Below are positions 4,633 to 8,726 of a stretch of DNA of 8,726 nucleotides, piece by piece. Source of the DNA: an uncultured Carnobacterium sp. (GTDB lineage: Bacteria; Bacillota; Bacilli; Lactobacillales; Aerococcaceae); NCBI GenBank assembly GCA_905371865.1, contig CAJPNA010000049.1:1-8726 (forward strand), written 5' to 3'. A program made the position numbers and the translations under genes. The notes below the pieces were generated by a model. It was not told where the DNA came from. It saw nothing but the letters and a program-made list of their open reading frames with translations, and ran no database searches. Numbering within the stretch: the stretch's first letter is position 1; each line of letters opens with the position of its first letter.

Positions 4633-7600
4633 TTGGCACATCATGATGTGAAATACGGTAGACACCGTGTGCGTAGAAGTTATGCACGAATCAGTGAAGT
4701 ATTAGAATTACCTAATCTGATTGAAATCCAAACAGATTCTTACCAATGGTTCTTGGATGAAGGAATCCGTGAAATGTTCAAGGATATTTCGCCTATTGAA
4801 GACCATACAGGTAATTTATCATTGGAGTTCTTAGATTATGAATTACATGCTCCAAAATATAATTTACAAGAAGCTAGAAATCACGACGCAAATTACGCGG
4901 CTCCAATTTACGTAAAAATGCGTTTAGTGAATAAAGAAACTGGAGAAGTGAAAGACCAAGAAGTATTCTTCGGGGACTTCCCATTAATGACTGAAATGGG
5001 GACATTTATCATTAATGGTGCAGAACGTGTAATTGTATCTCAATTAGTTCGTTCACCAGGTGCTTATTTCCATGACAGACCTGACAAAAACGGTAAAGCA
5101 TTATATGGTTCAACATTAATTCCAAACCGTGGTGCATGGTTAGAGTATGAAACAGACTCAAAAGACATTTCTTATGTGCGTATCGACCGTACTCGTAAAA
5201 TCCCATTAACGGTATTAGTTCGTGCGTTAGGTTTCGGTTCAGATGATCTTATCCAAGAAATCTTCGGGGATAGCGAAACATTACGTTTAACTCTAGATAA
5301 AGATGTTCATAAACGTATGGATGAATCTCGTACAGAAGAAGCCCTAAAAGACATTTATGACCGTCTACGTCCAGGTGAACCAAAAACAGCTGAAAGTTCA
5401 CGTAACTTATTAACAGCTCGTTTCTTTGATCCACGTCGCTATGATTTAGCAGCAGTAGGACGCTATAAAGTAAATAAAAAATTACATCTTAAAAACCGTT
5501 TATTACACCAAACAATCGCTGAGAACTTAGTGGATCCTGAAACAGGAGAAATCGTTGTTGAAAAAGGAACAGTTCTAGAACGCGATGTAATGGAAAAAGT
5601 AGTAGAAGTGCTTGAAAAAGGCGCTAACCTATTTACTTTACATCCATCAGAAGACGGTGTAATCAAGGAACCAGTTACAATTCAATCTGTTGAAATTTAT
5701 GCTCCAAATGATGCGGAACGTGTGATTAAAGTAATCGGTAACGGAAACGTAACTGAAGACGTGAAACACGTGACTGCAAGCGACATTATTGCAACAATCA
5801 GCTACTTCTTAAACCTTTACGAAGGAATCGGAACAACAGACGACATCGACCACTTAGGAAACCGTCGTATCCGTTCAGTAGGGGAATTACTACAAAACCA
5901 ATTCCGTATCGGTTTATCTCGTATGGAACGTGTGGTTCGCGAACGTATGTCTATTCAAGACACTGCAACAGTAACACCACAACAATTAGTAAACATTCGT
6001 CCAGTCGTTGCAGCTATTAAAGAGTTCTTCGGATCTTCTCAATTGTCACAATTCATGGACCAAACAAACCCATTAGGAGAGTTAACACACAAACGCCGTC
6101 TATCAGCGTTAGGACCTGGTGGTTTGACTCGTGACCGTGCCGGATATGAAGTTCGTGACGTTCACTATTCTCACTATGGTCGTATGTGTCCTATTGAAAC
6201 TCCTGAGGGACCAAACATCGGGTTGATCAACAGCTTATCCACCTATGCGAAGATTAATAAATATGGTTTCATCGAAACTCCATACCGTCGTGTGGACTGG
6301 AACACTCATAAAGTTACAGATAAAATCGACTACTTAACAGCTGACGAAGAAGATAGCTTCGTAGTAGCGCAAGCAAACTCTCCATTAAATGAAGATGGAA
6401 GCTTCGTGAATGATGTTGTTATGGCGCGTTACGTATCTGAAAACTTAGAAGTGCCAGTAGAACGCGTTGACTATATGGACGTTTCTCCAAAACAAGTAGT
6501 TGCAGTTGCGACAGCATGTATCCCGTTCTTAGAAAACGACGACTCAAACCGTGCTTTGATGGGTGCGAACATGCAACGTCAAGCTGTTCCATTGTTAAAT
6601 CCTAAAGCACCATTCATCGGTACAGGTATGGAATACGTATCTGCGCATGACTCAGGGGTTGCCTTGTTATGTAAACGTGATGGTGTTGTCGAATTCGTTG
6701 ATGCTAAAGAAGTACGCGTACGTACAGCTGATGGCTCATTAGATACTTACCAAATCACTAAGTTCCACGGGTCAAATGCTGGTATGTGTTACAACCAACG
6801 TCCAATCGTGTCACAAGGGGATAAAGTCGTTAAAGGCGAAATCCTAGCAGATGGACCTTCTATGGAAAAAGGTGAATTAGCATTAGGACAAAACGTTCTA
6901 GTAGCGTTCATGACTTGGGAAGGTTACAACTACGAGGATGCGGTTATCATGAGTGAACGTCTAGTTAAAGACGATGTGTATACTTCAATCCACATCGACG
7001 ACTACGATTCAGAAGCTCGTGATACAAAACTTGGACCTGAAGAAATTACTCGTGAGATTCCAAACGTTGGGGAAGACGCATTGAAGAACCTTGACGCTGA
7101 TGGAATTATCCGTATTGGTGCCGAAGTTAAAGATGGTGACATTTTAGTCGGAAAAGTAACTCCTAAAGGGTTAACAGAACAATCACCAGAAGAACGTTTA
7201 TTACACGCAATCTTCGGTGAAAAAGCTCGTGAAGTTCGTGACACGTCTCTACGTGTACCTCACGGCGGTGGCGGTATTGTCCGCGATGTACGTGTGTTCA
7301 CACGTGCAGCAGGTGATGAATTAGCACCTGGAGTAAACAAATTAGTTCGTGTATATATTGTCCAAAAACGTAAAATCAATGAAGGGGATAAGATGGCCGG
7401 ACGTCACGGGAATAAAGGGGTTGTTTCCCGCATTATGCCGGAAGAAGATATGCCATTCTTACCAGATGGAACACCAGTTGACATCATGTTGAATCCATTA
7501 GGGGTACCTTCACGTATGAATATCGGACAAGTATTAGAGTTACATTTAGGGATGGCAGCTCGTGAATTAGGTATTTACATCGCAACACCAGTATTCGATG

Positions 7601-8268
7601 GTGCACAAGATGAAGACGTATGGGGAACAGTTGAAGAAGCAGGATTGGCTCGTGATGCGAAAACTATTCTATATGATGGACGTACTGGGGAACCATTTGA
7701 TAACCGTGTGTCAGTAGGAGTTATGTATATGATTAAACTTGCCCACATGGTGGATGACAAACTTCACGCTCGTTCAATTGGACCATACTCACTCGTTACA
7801 CAACAACCTCTTGGAGGTAAAGCGCAATTTGGTGGACAACGTTTCGGAGAAATGGAAGTTTGGGCACTGGAAGCTTATGGTGCTGCTTATACATTACAAG
7901 AAATCTTAACGTACAAATCAGATGACGTTGTTGGTCGTGTGAAGACTTACGAATCAATCGTTAAAGGTCAACAAATTTCACGTCCAGGTGTACCTGAATC
8001 ATTCCGTGTATTAGTAAAAGAATTACAAGCTTTAGGTCTTGATATGAAAGTACTGGATGCACAGGATGAAGAAATCAAACTAGAAGATATGGACGAAGAC
8101 GAAGGAATTCGTTTCAGTGACGTTGAAAGAACAAATGAAAGACGTGCGCAATTAGATGAGTATTCTGACCGTGCAGCTGAATTATCAGCAGTAGAAGAAA
8201 CTTCATCTGAAGACGAAAACGTTGACGAAGACGTTATTGAAGATGATTTTGAAATTGACGAAGAGTAA
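4633..8268 (+). CDS. rpoB: DNA-directed RNA polymerase subunit beta
   Basis: The 1211-residue beta subunit of RNA polymerase (EC 2.7.7.6), complete and of normal Firmicutes length. It begins at a TTG, as in B. subtilis; the first residues (AHHDVKYGRHRVRRSYARIS) match the family N-terminus. The rifampicin-pocket segment SSQLSQFMDQ...HKRRLSALGPGG spans about 468-496. Gln473, Asp476, His486, Arg489 and Ser491 are the wild-type residues at the positions of E. coli Q513, D516, H526, R529 and S531, so a rifampicin-sensitive enzyme is expected. CPIETPEGPNIGL follows. The active-site region GDKMAGRHGNKG (918-929) has Lys920 and Lys928, matching E. coli K1065 and K1073. LGGKAQFGGQRFGEMEVWALE and the C-terminal anchor regions are present. 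The last 40 or so residues form a very acidic tail typical of the Gram-positive subunit. It is co-transcribed with rpoC 51 bp downstream. I see no insertion or frameshift. Confidence 0.98.
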   Translation: MAHHDVKYGRHRVRRSYARISEVLELPNLIEIQTDSYQWFLDEGIREMFKDISPIEDHTGNLSLEFLDYELHAPKYNLQEARNHDANYAAPIYVKMRLVNKETGEVKDQEVFFGDFPLMTEMGTFIINGAERVIVSQLVRSPGAYFHDRPDKNGKALYGSTLIPNRGAWLEYETDSKDISYVRIDRTRKIPLTVLVRALGFGSDDLIQEIFGDSETLRLTLDKDVHKRMDESRTEEALKDIYDRLRPGEPKTAESSRNLLTARFFDPRRYDLAAVGRYKVNKKLHLKNRLLHQTIAENLVDPETGEIVVEKGTVLERDVMEKVVEVLEKGANLFTLHPSEDGVIKEPVTIQSVEIYAPNDAERVIKVIGNGNVTEDVKHVTASDIIATISYFLNLYEGIGTTDDIDHLGNRRIRSVGELLQNQFRIGLSRMERVVRERMSIQDTATVTPQQLVNIRPVVAAIKEFFGSSQLSQFMDQTNPLGELTHKRRLSALGPGGLTRDRAGYEVRDVHYSHYGRMCPIETPEGPNIGLINSLSTYAKINKYGFIETPYRRVDWNTHKVTDKIDYLTADEEDSFVVAQANSPLNEDGSFVNDVVMARYVSENLEVPVERVDYMDVSPKQVVAVATACIPFLENDDSNRALMGANMQRQAVPLLNPKAPFIGTGMEYVSAHDSGVALLCKRDGVVEFVDAKEVRVRTADGSLDTYQITKFHGSNAGMCYNQRPIVSQGDKVVKGEILADGPSMEKGELALGQNVLVAFMTWEGYNYEDAVIMSERLVKDDVYTSIHIDDYDSEARDTKLGPEEITREIPNVGEDALKNLDADGIIRIGAEVKDGDILVGKVTPKGLTEQSPEERLLHAIFGEKAREVRDTSLRVPHGGGGIVRDVRVFTRAAGDELAPGVNKLVRVYIVQKRKINEGDKMAGRHGNKGVVSRIMPEEDMPFLPDGTPVDIMLNPLGVPSRMNIGQVLELHLGMAARELGIYIATPVFDGAQDEDVWGTVEEAGLARDAKTILYDGRTGEPFDNRVSVGVMYMIKLAHMVDDKLHARSIGPYSLVTQQPLGGKAQFGGQRFGEMEVWALEAYGAAYTLQEILTYKSDDVVGRVKTYESIVKGQQISRPGVPESFRVLVKELQALGLDMKVLDAQDEEIKLEDMDEDEGIRFSDVERTNERRAQLDEYSDRAAELSAVEETSSEDENVDEDVIEDDFEIDEE

Positions 8269-8276
8269 TAGAACTA

Positions 8277-8299
8277 TTGGAATCGTAGGGCAATTCCAA
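8277..8299 (+). repeat. Hairpin in the rpoB-rpoC gap
   Basis: TTGGAAT (8277-8283) pairs with ATTCCAA (8293-8299), 9-nt loop CGTAGGGCA. No T-run follows, so it is not a terminator. GGGC in the loop (8288-8291) is complementary to GCCC (8315-8318), between the rpoC SD and start, so a pseudoknot is possible. Confidence 0.4.
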
Positions 8300-8306
8300 A
8301 AGAAAG

Positions 8307-8312
8307 GGAGGT
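8307..8312 (+). promoter_or_regulatory. Ribosome binding site of rpoC, decides start
   Basis: GGAGGT lies 7 nt before the TTG at 8320. This strong site supports the TTG start, and no ATG in the frame fits the family N-terminus. Confidence 0.8.
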
Positions 8313-8319
8313 AGGCCCC

Positions 8320-8726
8320 TTGATAGATGTAAATAATTTTGAAAGTATGCAGATTGGGTTAGCTTCTCCGGAGAAAATCCGTGAGTGGTCACATGGGGAA
8401 GTTACAAAACCTGAAACAATCAACTACCGTACTTTAAAACCAGAACGCGATGGTTTATTCTGTGAGAAAATCTTTGGACCAACAAAAGACTTAGAATGTT
8501 CTTGTGGAAAATTAAAGAAAATTAATAATAAAGGGAAAGTCTGCGATCGTTGTGGCGTTGAGGTAACACGATCAAAAGTTCGCCGTGAACGTATGGGACA
8601 CATCGAATTAGCAGCACCAGTATCACATGTGTGGTACTTCAAAGGGATTCCAAGCCGCATGGGACTTGTGCTAGACATGAGTCCACGTGCGTTGGAAGAA
8701 GTCATTTATTTTGCAAGCTATGTTGT
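8320..8726 (+). CDS. rpoC: DNA-directed RNA polymerase subunit beta' (N-terminal part, runs off the window)
   Basis: The first 135 codons of RpoC, open to the end of the window; the full subunit is about 1200 residues. The start is TTG, as in B. subtilis, giving MIDVNNFESMQIGLASPEKI, the standard Gram-positive N-terminus. The N-terminal zinc-binding domain has all four ligands: Cys60 and Cys62 (ECSCGK), Cys75 and Cys78 (VCDRCG). VTRSKVRRERMGHIELAAPVS and the SRMGLVLDMSPRALEE segment follow. Between the cysteine pairs the sequence KLKKINNKGK differs from the KYKRIRYKG-type of most relatives, and Trp at 58 is replaced by Leu. The ligands are intact, so function should not be affected. It is the second gene of the rpoB operon, 51 bp after rpoB. 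Confidence 0.97.
   Translation, partial: MIDVNNFESMQIGLASPEKIREWSHGEVTKPETINYRTLKPERDGLFCEKIFGPTKDLECSCGKLKKINNKGKVCDRCGVEVTRSKVRRERMGHIELAAPVSHVWYFKGIPSRMGLVLDMSPRALEEVIYFASYV

Noticed and set aside
8424..8705. 93-codon minus-strand ORF at the right end
   Set aside because: It is antisense to the conserved N-terminus of rpoC and shows no protein-family features.

Overview
The window comes from the chromosome of a low-GC Gram-positive bacterium, most likely a lactic acid bacterium (order Lactobacillales). The AT-rich codon use, the TTG starts of rpoB and rpoC, the acidic RpoB tail, a free-standing rpoB-rpoC operon with no rplJ/rplL just upstream, and the presence of degV and coiA all fit. 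A Carnobacteriaceae- or Granulicatella-like host is a guess from overall RpoB resemblance; no database search was possible.

Layout: (1) 39-431, minus strand: the N-terminal half of a DUF368 (polyprenyl-phosphate translocase) protein ending in an early stop. (2) 432-626: intergenic region with divergent promoters. (3) 627-1496: degV/FakB-like fatty-acid-binding protein, closed by an intrinsic terminator at 1510-1537. (4) 1563-2660: coiA, competence-associated nuclease-like protein. (5) 2610-2864: candidate promoter, 14-bp palindrome and a long hairpin-rich leader. (6) 2865-3638 and 3653-4324: uridine phosphorylase and deoC, 14 bp apart, a nucleoside-salvage operon closed by a terminator at 4353-4390. 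(7) 4325-4632: leader region of rpoB, with a near-consensus promoter whose -35 lies inside the deoC terminator, a possible 9-codon leader ORF, a strong intrinsic terminator ahead of the gene, and an AT-rich hairpin. (8) 4633-8268: rpoB. (9) 8320-8726: start of rpoC, cut by the window end.

How the genes fit together: Udp releases uracil from uridine or deoxyuridine and makes (deoxy)ribose-1-phosphate. After isomerisation by a phosphopentomutase not in this window, DeoC cleaves deoxyribose-5-phosphate to acetaldehyde and glyceraldehyde-3-phosphate. CoiA acts on incoming transforming DNA. RpoB and RpoC are the two large RNA polymerase subunits. DegV (fatty-acid presentation) and DUF368 (C55-P recycling) both concern the envelope.

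The proteins are all known families. I see no mobile element, CRISPR, tRNA, rRNA or defence system. The less ordinary content is regulatory: an attenuator-like leader of rpoB with a tiny ORF ending 2 nt before the terminator stem, a terminator-promoter overlap, and a structured udp leader with an element complementary to its own Shine-Dalgarno. These are readings by eye and none is proven.
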